Of a stretch of DNA of 64,000 bases, positions 36,455 to 43,555 are shown piece by piece (position 1 is the stretch's first letter; each line of letters starts with the position of its first letter). The position numbers and the translations under genes are program-made. Source of the stretch: Polymorphum gilvum SL003B-26A1 (GTDB lineage Bacteria > Pseudomonadota > Alphaproteobacteria > Rhizobiales > Stappiaceae); the NCBI RefSeq assembly GCF_000192745.1, contig NC_015259.1, forward strand, positions 3,115,001 through 3,179,000. The letters run 5' to 3'. The notes below the pieces were generated by a model. The model was not told the DNA's origin. It made no database searches and saw nothing but the letters and a program-made list of their open reading frames with translations.

Positions 36455-37337
36455 GCGCGCCTCCGTCGTTCTCACCGGTGTTGCGGCCGGGATAGGACAG
36501 CACGAAGTCGGTCCCCGGCATGTGCGGGAAGCCCTGAAAATTGACGGCGTTGGCGAATTTCTGCGCGCAGGTGGCAAAGCGCTTGTCGCAGCCGGCGGTG
36601 ACCCTGACCTGCGTTCCCGGATCGAGCGACACCGGCGCGGCCAGCCACAGCCGCAGCCGCGCCCCCTCCGCTGTCCCGTCATGGCGGGCGATCGCGACCG
36701 CAAGGCCGCTCGCCGGGCCCGACAGCACCTCGAGCCTCCCGCCGGAAAACCAGCCGTCGGCGAAGCCGTCCAGTCCGTCCACGATCAGGTCTGCCGCCTG
36801 CGCGGGTCCGCTCAGGGTGCCGGTGGCGCTGTAGGCCGGGTCGTCTAGATCCACCGTGCAGCGCGCGTCGCCGAGATCGGCGTCGCAGCCCTGGGCGAAC
36901 ACTCGCCCGCGCCGCGCCCCCAGCAAATGGGCGAGCCCGCGCAACTCGGCGCGGAAGGCGCGGCCCTCGCGCGTCACCTCGCCGATGACCGCCCGGCGCA
37001 GCATCGCGGTCTCGTCGGGGACCGCCCAGTTGACGACATGGACCTCGACCTCGGCCCCGTCCCACAGCCCGGCGTCGAGGTCGGCGTCGGTCAGGCCGGG
37101 GCCCGACAGGCTGCCGGCGACCTCGCCGCCGGCAGCGGCCAGGCCCGGCCCCTGCGCCACCGCCGTCGCCTCCAGGCCGTTCTCGGGCCGGCACGGGGTG
37201 CCCGCGACGGTCAGCGGCCGGTCGTGGTCGGTGAACCCGAGCACCAGCCCGTCGGCGCGCCGCACCAGCCAGCAGACGGCAAGCGTCGTCACCCGCCCCG
37301 CCAGATGGCCGGCGAGCGCCTCGGGAATATGTTTCAT
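36444..37337 (-). CDS. GTA baseplate hub protein, DUF2163/BR0599 family (g13)
   Basis: A 297-residue hub protein: an N-terminal DUF2163 domain (LAVCWLVRRADGLVLGFTDH; GLEATAVAQGPGL) and a C-terminal BR0599-type domain. Four cysteines, C151, C160, C250 and C257 (FAQGCDADLGDARC; TAGCDKRFATCAQKFANAVN), match the arrangement that binds an iron-sulfur cluster in lambda gpL and related hub proteins. The ending FQGFPHMPGTDFVLSYP is also conserved. It forms the junction between the distal tail ring and megatron. Confidence 0.93.
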   Translation of the reverse strand: MKHIPEALAGHLAGRVTTLAVCWLVRRADGLVLGFTDHDRPLTVAGTPCRPENGLEATAVAQGPGLAAAGGEVAGSLSGPGLTDADLDAGLWDGAEVEVHVVNWAVPDETAMLRRAVIGEVTREGRAFRAELRGLAHLLGARRGRVFAQGCDADLGDARCTVDLDDPAYSATGTLSGPAQAADLIVDGLDGFADGWFSGGRLEVLSGPASGLAVAIARHDGTAEGARLRLWLAAPVSLDPGTQVRVTAGCDKRFATCAQKFANAVNFQGFPHMPGTDFVLSYPGRNTGENDGGALVP

Positions 37338-37355
37338 GGGCAGGTCTCCGTTGCC

Positions 37356-37991
37356 TCAGCGCCGGATCTCGACCAGCGGGATCGACGGCGCCTGGCCGGC
37401 CGCAAAATGAGTCAGGCTGATCTCCAGCCGGTCGGTGTCGAAACGCACCGGCACATCGAACAGGAAGCCGGCCGTGACCTCGGCGCCGCCGGGCGGCGGT
37501 ACCGCGAACACGACTTCGGCCGTTTCCGCGTCGAAGGCAAAGGCTGCGCCTTCCGCCTGCTCCACGCCGTCGAGCGCCACGCGCAGCGTGCCGGCGACGG
37601 GCAAGGCGATCGCTCGCCCGTAGGCCGCCGCGCCCCAACCGTAGGTCTTGACCAGGACGAACCGCGTCCGGCTGCCGTCGCCCGTGCCGAGCGCGCAGTC
37701 CAGCAGCCCCGGCGGCGTGCCGTCGGCGGTCGAGGCGTGGTCGAAGGGATCTCGGAAGCGGAAGCCCGACAGCCGGCCGCGCGCGCGCTCGAACAGCGCC
37801 GCCACCGCCCGCAGGTCCGCGAGCGAGCGCACGCCGGTGCCGGCGTCGTAGCGCCGCCGGCTCTCGGCCCAGCGCGCGTTGCGCGTCTCGTGGCCGCCGG
37901 CCAGGGCGACGATCTCGGTGCGCCGCTCCGGGCCGCCGGTCGCACCGAAGGAAACTGCGATCGGAAAGCTCTCGTCGAGGAAAGGAATCAT
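37356..37991 (-). CDS. GTA distal tail protein, DUF2460/TIGR02217 (g12)
   Basis: A 211-residue protein with family blocks GGPERRTEIVALAGGHETRN, RWAESRRRYDAGTGVRS, RGRLSGFRFRDPFDH, RFVLVKTYGWG and the C-terminal VTAGFLFDVPVRFDTDRLEI. It forms the ring between tail tube and baseplate. It is separated from the tape-measure gene by the opposite-strand ydcH-like gene, a break in an otherwise tightly packed operon. Confidence 0.94.
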   Translation of the reverse strand: MIPFLDESFPIAVSFGATGGPERRTEIVALAGGHETRNARWAESRRRYDAGTGVRSLADLRAVAALFERARGRLSGFRFRDPFDHASTADGTPPGLLDCALGTGDGSRTRFVLVKTYGWGAAAYGRAIALPVAGTLRVALDGVEQAEGAAFAFDAETAEVVFAVPPPGGAEVTAGFLFDVPVRFDTDRLEISLTHFAAGQAPSIPLVEIRR

Positions 37992-38087
37992 GTAGCTGAT
38001 CCCGACAGAACCGCGCCGTTTTGATTTGGCTCAAGGACCGCATGCGCGGCACCGGCCATGGTCGGTTCGAAGAAGGAGAAAAAACGC

Positions 38088-38342
38088 ATGAGTCATGTTC
38101 CCCACGAATTGCACGAGGAGTTTCCCGACGCGGGCGACGCGCTGCACGCGCTGAAGGTCTCCAACGCGCATTTCGCCAGGCTCGCCGACGAATATCACGA
38201 GGTGAACCGGGAGATTCACCGCATCGAGGCGGAGATCGCCCCGGCGTCGGACGAAGCCACCGAGGAGTTGAAGAAGAAGCGCCTTCAGCTGAAAGACCAG
38301 ATCGCGGCGATGATCGCCGCTGCGAAAAACACCGGCTCTTGA
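38088..38342 (+). CDS. YdcH family (DUF465) small protein, opposite strand inside the GTA cluster
   Basis: An 84-residue all-helical protein: FARLADEYHEVNREIHRIEA then EELKKKRLQLKDQIAAMIAA, the DUF465/SlyX-like coiled-coil hairpin. ATG at 38088 follows AAGGAG; an upstream in-frame ATG (38058) lacks such a site. Function of the family is unknown. It is the only plus-strand gene within the GTA block and lies between g11 and g12, with its own upstream region of about 95 bases. Confidence 0.88.
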   Translation: MSHVPHELHEEFPDAGDALHALKVSNAHFARLADEYHEVNREIHRIEAEIAPASDEATEELKKKRLQLKDQIAAMIAAAKNTGS

Positions 38343-38367
38343 GCCCCTCCTCTTCAAGCCGGTGTTA
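38329..38367 (-). terminator. Hairpin at the convergent ends of ydcH-like and tape-measure genes
   Basis: AACACCGGCT (38329-38338) pairs with AGCCGGTGTT (38358-38367); with one bulged base the stem extends into TTGA/TCAA. Read leftward, the hairpin ends in TTTTT (complement of 38326-38330, partly within the stem), as an intrinsic terminator of the GTA transcript just after g11 would. Read rightward there is no T-run. Confidence 0.55.
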
Positions 38368-38952
38368 GAGCCCGCGCCGTCCCCGTCCGACGGCGCGGGC
38401 CACCATCGCCGAAACCTGTGCTTCCGACCGCCTGAAACTGTCCGCATCGCGCGTCGTCACGTTGACGACAACCTTCGGCTCCGCGCCACCACGGCTGGCC
38501 ACGCCCAGCCGTCCGTCGGCGCCGCGCGCCAGCGGCAGGATCGCTTCCGCTCCCGCTTCCCCCATTACGCCCAGACCGCCCGCGCCGTTTGCGCCGATGC
38601 CGAAATAGGTCGGCGCCGCGATCACGCCGCCGTCGGCGAAGGCCGTCACGCGTGCGCCAGGGCCGACCGCCCCGGCGGCCGTGCCCGCCAGCGACCCGAC
38701 CAGACCGGCCACGGCAGTGCCGGCCAGCGTCTCCAAGGGACGCAGCGCCCCGGCCAGCACCCGGCTCGACAGCGACAGCGCCATGGAGCGGAACACCGCG
38801 TCGAGCGCCTTGCCGTCGACCAGCGCCGCGCGCAGGCCGCCGGACACCAGGCGCGAGAAGTCGCCGGCCGAACGCGTCATAGCCTCCATCTGGCGCGAAA
38901 ACGCCGCCAGATCGTCCAGCGGCACGGAAAATCCATCGTCGTCGCGGGCCAT
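38365..38952 (-). CDS. GTA tape-measure protein (g11)
   Basis: A 195-residue short tape-measure protein, consistent with the short GTA tail. It has an N-terminal helical part (PLDDLAAFSRQMEAMTRSAG), an Ala/Gly-rich hydrophobic centre (LETLAGTAVAGLVGSLAGTA), and the typical phage_tape ending FADGGVIAAPTYFGIG, GVMGEAGAEAILPLARGADG and KVVVNVTTRDADSF. It sets tail length in phages. The ATG lies 4 bases after the end of g10.1. Confidence 0.93.
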   Translation of the reverse strand: MARDDDGFSVPLDDLAAFSRQMEAMTRSAGDFSRLVSGGLRAALVDGKALDAVFRSMALSLSSRVLAGALRPLETLAGTAVAGLVGSLAGTAAGAVGPGARVTAFADGGVIAAPTYFGIGANGAGGLGVMGEAGAEAILPLARGADGRLGVASRGGAEPKVVVNVTTRDADSFRRSEAQVSAMVARAVGRGRRGL

Positions 38953-38955
38953 GGC

Positions 38956-39192
38956 TCACTCCTGACTGTTGCTTGCGCATGCCGGCCGGTCAGGAAACCG
39001 CCGCAGCAGCCGATCCAGATCCGCGCGTGCCGGCGCGCGACCGCGCCGGGCAAGCCCGAGCGCCGCCGCCAGTTCCCTTGGCGTCGCACGCCAGAAGGTT
39101 TCCGGCGTCCAGCCGAGCCTGCCGAGCCCGGCCTGCAGCGCCTCGGCCCAGGGAAACGCCGCGGCGGCCGGGCTCAGCCCCGCGGCGGCGGA
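38956..39192 (-). CDS. GTA tail assembly chaperone second part (g10.1), probably made by -1 frameshift
   Basis: A 78-codon region with the TIGR02216 pattern FPWAEALQAGLGRLGWTPET, then FWRATPRELAAALG. No ATG, GTG or TTG precedes FPW in this frame. The frame is open back through the end of g10, and is the -1 frame relative to it. A heptamer A-AAC-CCT at 39198-39192 (minus strand) fits the X-XXY-YYZ slippery rule exactly, 16 bases before the g10 stop. Expression as a g10-g10.1 fusion, as in lambda gpG/gpGT, is the likeliest explanation; initiation at a CTG is the alternative. Coordinates start right after the proposed shift. Confidence 0.8.
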   Translation of the reverse strand, partial: SAAAGLSPAAAAFPWAEALQAGLGRLGWTPETFWRATPRELAAALGLARRGRAPARADLDRLLRRFPDRPACASNSQE

Positions 39193-39557
39193 GGGTTTGC
39201 GCCGGTCTCCGCAACCTCGTCCTCCCCGTCGTCGCCCCCATCGTCGTCGGCGTCCGAAAAGGTCACCCGCAGCAGGTCGGCGACGATGGCGGCAAAGCCC
39301 GGCGCGCCGCCGGGTGCGGTCATCGACGCCACCTGGTCGTCGGTGACCACGTTGCCGGCGCCGCGCAAGCCGGCGCCGATCAGGCGCACCATGTCGCGCG
39401 CCGACAGCCGCCCGCCGGCGAAGCGCTCGACCAGCGCCTGCAGATCGGCGCAGGCATAGGCGTCCTCCAGTTCCGCCAGCGCCCCCAGCGTCAGAACCAG
39501 CGTCCATTCCCGGCCATCTAGCATGGCCGAGATCTCCCCCCGCAACCGATTGGGCAT
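39174..39557 (-). CDS. GTA tail assembly chaperone (g10)
   Basis: A 127-residue protein with the family start PNRLRGEISAMLDGREWTLV, LTLGALAELEDAY and AGRLSARDMVRLIGAGLRGA, and an acidic Asp/Gly/Glu-rich tail (DADDDGGDDGEDE) before the stop. Homologues lie between the major tail gene and tape measure, and are compared with lambda gpG. The slippery heptamer for the -1 shift into g10.1 lies in its last 22 bases. Confidence 0.9.
   Translation of the reverse strand: MPNRLRGEISAMLDGREWTLVLTLGALAELEDAYACADLQALVERFAGGRLSARDMVRLIGAGLRGAGNVVTDDQVASMTAPGGAPGFAAIVADLLRVTFSDADDDGGDDGEDEVAETGANPPPPRG
39192..39198 (-). promoter_or_regulatory. Candidate -1 ribosomal frameshift site (A-AAC-CCT)
   Basis: On the minus strand codons read GCA AAC CCT CCG in g10; the heptamer AAACCCT matches the X-XXY-YYZ rule in the correct phase. 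Slipping back one base continues into the g10.1 frame (TCC GCC GCC GCG). The downstream CCGCCGCCGCGGGGC stretch is GC-rich and could slow the ribosome. Not experimentally known for this sequence. Confidence 0.65.
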
Positions 39558-39602
39558 GATGCCATCCTCCCTGTCGTGAACCTTTTTCTTCCCCCACGGC
39601 CA

Positions 39603-39699
39603 TCACCCGGGGCGAGCGCAGGCCACCGCCCCGCCACACCCCCGGAGGTCACCCAGGGCGAGCAGCGCGAGACCCGGGGCCCACTCGTTGCCAGAGCGG
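39603..39699. repeat. Interspersed palindromic repeat, copy 1 (plus an adjacent half copy)
   Basis: 39648-39699 carries the unit beginning GTCACCCAGGGCGAGCAGCG and continuing GAGACCCGGGGCCCACTCG, TTGCCAGAGCGG. A partial copy (CATCACCCGGGGCGAGCGCA) starts at about 39601. Nearly the same ~50-base unit recurs at 45019-45069 and 47775-47827. The CCCGGG...CCCGGGG arms can pair. It fills the gap between g10 and g9. Confidence 0.75.
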
Positions 39700-39713
39700 C
39701 GGCGTTCGTCCGC

Positions 39714-40127
39714 CTAGGCCGCCGTGAACGTAACCTCGCCGGCCGATTCCAGCGCCATCTCGTAGGTCACCTCGCCGTCGTGGCGACCGGCATATTCCAG
39801 CGCGGTGACCTGGAACGGCCCCTCCAGCGTCCCGAACTCCGGGATCACCACCTGCCAGGCGCGGATCGCACCGTCGAAGAACAGCGCGCGCACCGCCGCG
39901 TCGCTGGCCGCGTCGCGGAACAGGCCGGAGCCCGACAGGCTCGCCGTGCGGGTGCCGGCGCCGGCCAGCAGCTCGCGCCATCGCCCGGCGCTGTCGGCGG
40001 CGGTGATGTCGACCGCCCCCGCGTTGAGGGCGATGCGCCGGGCCCTCAGCCCGGCGACAGCCACGAAGCTGCCGAGCCCGTCGCCGTCGAGCTTGAGCAG
40101 GAGATCGCGTCCGCGCTGTGCACTCAT
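39714..40127 (-). CDS. GTA major tail protein (g9)
   Basis: A 137-residue tail-tube protein of the TP901-1 type: GRDLLLKLDGDGLGSFVAVA, LRARRIALNAGAVDITAADS, GRWRELLAGAGTRTASLSGS, GAIRAWQVVIPEFGTLEGPF and EVTYEMALESAGEVTF. These are the usual blocks of the family. Length fits RcGTA g9. It starts 24 bases after the tail terminator gene. Confidence 0.95.
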   Translation of the reverse strand: MSAQRGRDLLLKLDGDGLGSFVAVAGLRARRIALNAGAVDITAADSAGRWRELLAGAGTRTASLSGSGLFRDAASDAAVRALFFDGAIRAWQVVIPEFGTLEGPFQVTALEYAGRHDGEVTYEMALESAGEVTFTAA

Positions 40128-40150
40128 GGTCGTGTCCTCGTCTGGTTGGA

Positions 40151-40567
40151 TCAGTCGGCCGGCTCGGTGACCGCGCGCAGCACCAGTTCGGCGCGGAAGG
40201 TGCGCCCGTCGCGCAGCGGCCCGCTGGCCGTCGCGACCGGCACGAGGTCGACCAGCCTGTGGCCGGCAAGCGCAAGCACCGGCCCGTCCAGCAGCGCCGC
40301 GACGCGGGCGATCGCCTTGACCGCCTCGTCGCGGCTGTCGGCGCGCGACAGCACGGTCAGGCGCAGTTCGTGTTCGAGCCCATCCTCGGCCGACCCGGCC
40401 AGTCGCCTGCCGGTTACCGCGTCGAGGCGCAGAAACGGAAACGCCTGACCGCGCGGTGGCGCGTCGAACAGCCGCCCGGGGCCGAGCAGGGCCTCGAGTT
40501 CCGCGTCACCGGCCAGGTGGATCAGGATCGCGTCGCGCAGGGCGATTTCGGCCGCAGTCGTGCTCAT
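40151..40567 (-). CDS. GTA tail terminator, DUF3168 (g8)
   Basis: A 138-residue DUF3168 protein: LRDAILIHLAGDAELEALLG, FDAPPRGQAFPFLRLD, EDGLEHELRLTVLSRAD and GRTFRAELVLRAVTEPAD. It caps the tail tube for joining to the head. ATG at 40565-40567 overlaps the stop of the adaptor gene by 4 bases (ATGA), as expected in the native operon. Confidence 0.93.
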   Translation of the reverse strand: MSTTAAEIALRDAILIHLAGDAELEALLGPGRLFDAPPRGQAFPFLRLDAVTGRRLAGSAEDGLEHELRLTVLSRADSRDEAVKAIARVAALLDGPVLALAGHRLVDLVPVATASGPLRDGRTFRAELVLRAVTEPAD

Positions 40568-40889
40568 GCCCCTTCCTCCTCGACCAGGCACAGGATCTGG
40601 CGGCGGCCGAGGTCCGGATCGCTCGCCGCCAGCACGCGGAACACACGCGCCCCGGCGCGGATACGCCAGCCGCCGGCGATGTCGTCGCGGTAGCGCAGGC
40701 GGATCTCGTGGCTGACGACGCCGTCGAGCCGGGCGCCGGCGACGGCCTCGTCCTGCCGGCGCAGCCCGGAGTCGCGGCGAAGTCGGTGCCGGCTGCGACG
40801 TACAGCGTGCCGGCCGCGCCGCCGGGGGCCGCCGTGCGCTCGGGCCGTTCCAGCGTCACGGGCGTGCGGAACAAGCCGGCGCCGCTCAC
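40564..40889 (-). pseudogene. GTA head-tail adaptor (g7), interrupted by a one-base deletion
   Basis: The GTG start at 40887-40889 overlaps g6 by 4 bases and gives the expected N-terminus (GLFRTPVTLERPERTAAPGG, then LYVAAGTDFAA). The frame is then lost. The conserved C-terminal half, DEAVAGARLDGVVSHEIRLR, YRDDIAGGWRIRAG, RVFRVLAASDPDLGRRQI, is in the next frame and stops at 40564, overlapping g8 as in intact operons. Adding one base near 40768-40775 (making ..FAADSGLRRQDEAV..) restores a ~108-residue phage head-tail joining protein. Total length is 326 bases, one short of a multiple of three. Either the GTA is defective here or the assembly lacks one base. Confidence 0.85.
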
Positions 40890-41443
40890 AGCCGCGGCAC
40901 CCGGTAGACGGACAGCAGTCGGTCGAGCCCGTGCGGCACGCTGGCGAGCGCGAGGTCAGACCCCGCCTCGCGGTGTTCGTACCAGTGCGCCGCAAGCAGG
41001 CGGATCGCCTGGCGCAGGGGTGCCGGCACGTCGGCGGGAGCCGCGCCGTAGCCGGCGGTGAAATCGATCTCGATGCCGTTGGCCGCGTCGCCGCCGGCTC
41101 CCGCAGCCACCCTGAGCCGGGCCGCCGGGCCGTCGAGGCGCCAGTCGACCGGGTCGAGATCCGCCGGCAGGCCGTCCGTGCCGTAGACGGTCACCGCCGC
41201 AACAGCGATGACCGGCGCCACCGGCAGCCGAACGATCCGTCCCGCCGGCCAGGCGTCGAAATAGGCGCGCCAGCCCTGGGCGATCAGCGCGCGGCGCGTC
41301 TCGCGCTCGACCTGGCTGCGCGCGGCGGCGATCAGCTCGGCCAGCAGCGCGTCCTCAGCCTCGTGGGCGAGGCGCAGATGGGCGCGCATGTCTTCCACCG
41401 TCACCGGCTCGACGGCCGGCGGGTTCGTCAGCACCGCGGTCAT
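40886..41443 (-). CDS. GTA head-tail connector (g6)
   Basis: A 185-residue protein of the phage gp6/phiE125 gp8 connector type: VEPVTVEDMRAHLRLAHEAE, DALLAELIAAARSQVERETR, RALIAQGWRAYFDAW and PAPLRQAIRLLAAHWYEHRE. ATG at 41441-41443. It is separated from the capsid gene by 88 bases holding an intrinsic terminator, so it may be expressed at a lower level than the capsid. Confidence 0.92.
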   Translation of the reverse strand: MTAVLTNPPAVEPVTVEDMRAHLRLAHEAEDALLAELIAAARSQVERETRRALIAQGWRAYFDAWPAGRIVRLPVAPVIAVAAVTVYGTDGLPADLDPVDWRLDGPAARLRVAAGAGGDAANGIEIDFTAGYGAAPADVPAPLRQAIRLLAAHWYEHREAGSDLALASVPHGLDRLLSVYRVPRL

Positions 41444-41472
41444 GGGCACCCTGCCTCGTTGCGCAAGAAAAG

Positions 41473-41500
41473 AAAAAAGCGCCGGAGCGGGCCCCGGCGC
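41473..41500 (-). terminator. Intrinsic terminator directly downstream of the capsid gene
   Basis: Read leftward: GCGCCGG (complement of 41494-41500), an 8-base loop, then CCGGCGC, followed at once by TTTTTTCTTTTC. A 7-bp all-GC stem with a T6 tract is a canonical Rho-independent terminator. It lies between g5 and g6, inside the operon, where partial read-through would yield excess capsid. Confidence 0.8.
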
Positions 41501-41531
41501 CAGGTGGGGAGGAAACGCGGGTGGCCGGCGG

Positions 41532-42830
41532 CTAGGCCGAGAACACCAGGAACTTGATCGCGTCGAAGTCCTGCACGCCGCCGCCGACGCGCTTGGTGGT
41601 GTAGAACAGCACGTAGGGCTTGGCCGAATAGGGATCGCGCAGCACGCGCACGCCGGTGCGGTCGACGACCAGATAGCCGCGCCGGAAATCGCCGAAGGCA
41701 ATCGCCGGGGCGTCGATGGCGATGTCGGGCATGTCCTCGGCTTCCGTTACGGGGAAGTTCAGCAGCGTCGCCGGCGCGCCGGCGCTGACCGGCGGCTGCC
41801 ACAGGTAGTTGCCGTCGGCGTCCTTCAGCTTGCGCACCGCCGCCTGGGTGCGCCGGTTCATGACGAAGCGGCCGTTCTGGCGATAGCCGCTCTTCAGGGC
41901 ATAGATCAAATCGATCAGCCGGTCGGCCGGGTCGAGGGCGGCGAAGCCGCCGGCCGCGCCGGTGGCGACGGTGCCGAGCGAGCCCCAGGCCCAGGCGCTT
42001 TCGGCAACGCGCGGATAGCTCAGGAAACCGGTCGGCTTGTTGACGCCGTCGCCGGCGACGAAGGCGGCGCCCTCCTGCTCGGCGAAGGCCGTCTCGACCT
42101 CCTCGGCGATCCAGGCGTCGATGTCGACGGCCGCGTCCTCCAGCAGCGTCGCCGTCGCCGCCGGCATGGCGTAGAGCTCCATCGCCGGGAAGGCCAGTTC
42201 GGCCAGCGTCGGCGCGTTGGTCTGCGGACGGGCCGCCGTCTCGCCGACCCAGCCGGTCTGCGGACCCGAGATCGCGTAGGGCTTCTTGTAGACGCTCGCC
42301 GACACCGGCCGCACGCCGGCGATGGCGCGGATCGGCGACACGGCAGCGAGCCGCCTGAGGATGCCCGCCTCGGTCTCCTCCGGCACCAGGTAGCCGCCGT
42401 CCGGGTCGGAGCCCGCCGACAGCGCCTTCACCTCCAGCGGCCGCAGGCCCTGCTCGCGGCCGGCGCGCATGTAGGCCTCGAAGGCGGCCTTGTGTTCCAG
42501 CGCCGGGCCGCTGGCGCCGCGCGCCGACGGCCCGGCGGGGTCCGGCCAGTCGAGATGCGGCCGGCGCGCCTTGAGCGTCAGCTCGTCGAGCCGGCGCTGG
42601 GTGTGGTCGAGCGCGGCGTCGAGCCGCGCCAGCCGCTCCAGCGTGACGACGTCGGCCGCCCCCCGGCGTTCGATCTCGGCGAGCCGCTCCTCGTTGGCGT
42701 CGCGATAGGCGGCGAAGGCAGTGTAGACCTCGTCGAGGCCGCGGTCCCTGCCAAGGCCAAGATCTGCGCCGGAGCCGTTGTCGGGGCGGCCCGCCTTGGT
42801 CTCCAGGACGGGATCGGAATGGATGCTCAT
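41532..42830 (-). CDS. GTA major capsid protein, HK97 fold (g5)
   Basis: A 432-residue HK97-type capsid. The first ~115 residues form a coiled-coil scaffold (delta) domain (RLARLDAALDHTQRRLDELT) removed by the protease. The mature part starts near HKAAFEAYMRAGREQGL and KALSAGSDPDGGYLVPEETE, with AISGPQTGWVGETAARPQTN, AVDIDAWIAEEVETAFAEQE, GDGVNKPTGFLSYPR, RFVMNRRTQAAVRKLKDADG and VLFYTTKRVGGGVQDFDAIK. All are typical of GTA capsids. It overlaps the protease gene by 4 bases. Confidence 0.96.
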   Translation of the reverse strand: MSIHSDPVLETKAGRPDNGSGADLGLGRDRGLDEVYTAFAAYRDANEERLAEIERRGAADVVTLERLARLDAALDHTQRRLDELTLKARRPHLDWPDPAGPSARGASGPALEHKAAFEAYMRAGREQGLRPLEVKALSAGSDPDGGYLVPEETEAGILRRLAAVSPIRAIAGVRPVSASVYKKPYAISGPQTGWVGETAARPQTNAPTLAELAFPAMELYAMPAATATLLEDAAVDIDAWIAEEVETAFAEQEGAAFVAGDGVNKPTGFLSYPRVAESAWAWGSLGTVATGAAGGFAALDPADRLIDLIYALKSGYRQNGRFVMNRRTQAAVRKLKDADGNYLWQPPVSAGAPATLLNFPVTEAEDMPDIAIDAPAIAFGDFRRGYLVVDRTGVRVLRDPYSAKPYVLFYTTKRVGGGVQDFDAIKFLVFSA

Positions 42831-43279
42831 GCGTCGCTCCTCCGGTAGGGGCTGCGAGGGGGCCCGACGAGGCGCACGCGCGCCCCTGCGAGCTCGGGAA
42901 AGGTGACCAGCGAGACCTCCCACAGGTCGATCTCGGTCAGGACGCGCGCCGCGCCGCGGCCGCCGGCGCGTGCCCGCACGGTGCGGAAGCCGATCGACAG
43001 GCCGTCGAGCGCGCCGGCGCCGATCAGGCTCGCCGCCTCGCGCGCCTGGGCGACGTCGGCCAGCAGGCGGCCGGCGACATAGAGCCCGGCGCCGTCCTCG
43101 GCGACCCGCTCCCACACGCCGATCGGGCGTGCCGGATCGTGCTGCCACAGCATGCGGATGCCGTCCGCGCCGCGGCGCGCCAGCGAGCGGGCGAAGGCGC
43201 CGCGGACGACCGTGTCGCCGGCGCCGTCGCGGCGGGAAAACAGGCTGGCGTAGCCGGCGATCGGGATGCCGCCGCTCAT
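42827..43279 (-). CDS. GTA prohead protease (g4)
   Basis: A 150-residue HK97-type serine protease: GYASLFSRRDGAGDTVVRGA, catalytic His in IRMLWQHDPARPIGVWE, Ser in GALDGLSIGFRTVRAR, then VLTEIDLWEVSLVTFPEL. It trims the capsid scaffold domain. ATG at 43277-43279 overlaps the 40-codon ORF upstream (ATGA). Confidence 0.95.
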   Translation of the reverse strand: MSGGIPIAGYASLFSRRDGAGDTVVRGAFARSLARRGADGIRMLWQHDPARPIGVWERVAEDGAGLYVAGRLLADVAQAREAASLIGAGALDGLSIGFRTVRARAGGRGAARVLTEIDLWEVSLVTFPELAGARVRLVGPPRSPYRRSDA

Positions 43280-43398
43280 GGCCGCCGCTCCCGGCGCGGT
43301 GCGGGGGCAAGCAGCGCCGACAGGCAGCCGGCGAAACGGGCGAAGACCGCGCGGTGGCGCGCGCGCCCCCGCGCGCGGCGGAACAGGCCGGTGATCAT
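43276..43398 (-). CDS. 40-residue basic ORF in the GTA g3.5 position
   Basis: A tiny ORF: MITGLFRRARGRARHRAVFA, then RFAGCLSALLAP. ATG at 43396-43398 follows GAGGAG at six bases, and its stop overlaps the protease start (ATGA). The strong ribosome-binding site and coupling favour real translation. Small ORFs are known between portal and protease in RcGTA-type clusters. The role is unknown; it could serve to couple translation. Confidence 0.6.
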   Translation of the reverse strand: MITGLFRRARGRARHRAVFARFAGCLSALLAPAPRRERRP

Positions 43399-43555
43399 GG
43401 ACATCTCCTCGTTGGGCTCGCCGGCTCGCAAACGGAGTCAGGGACTTGCGGCTCCGAATCCGGCTCAGGCCGCTCGCAGGCCGGGTCAGCGGCCTCTCAA
43501 ACCGAGTCAACGGGCCGGAAAACGCGAGTCGCGTGAAGGCTTTGGCGGCAGACGT

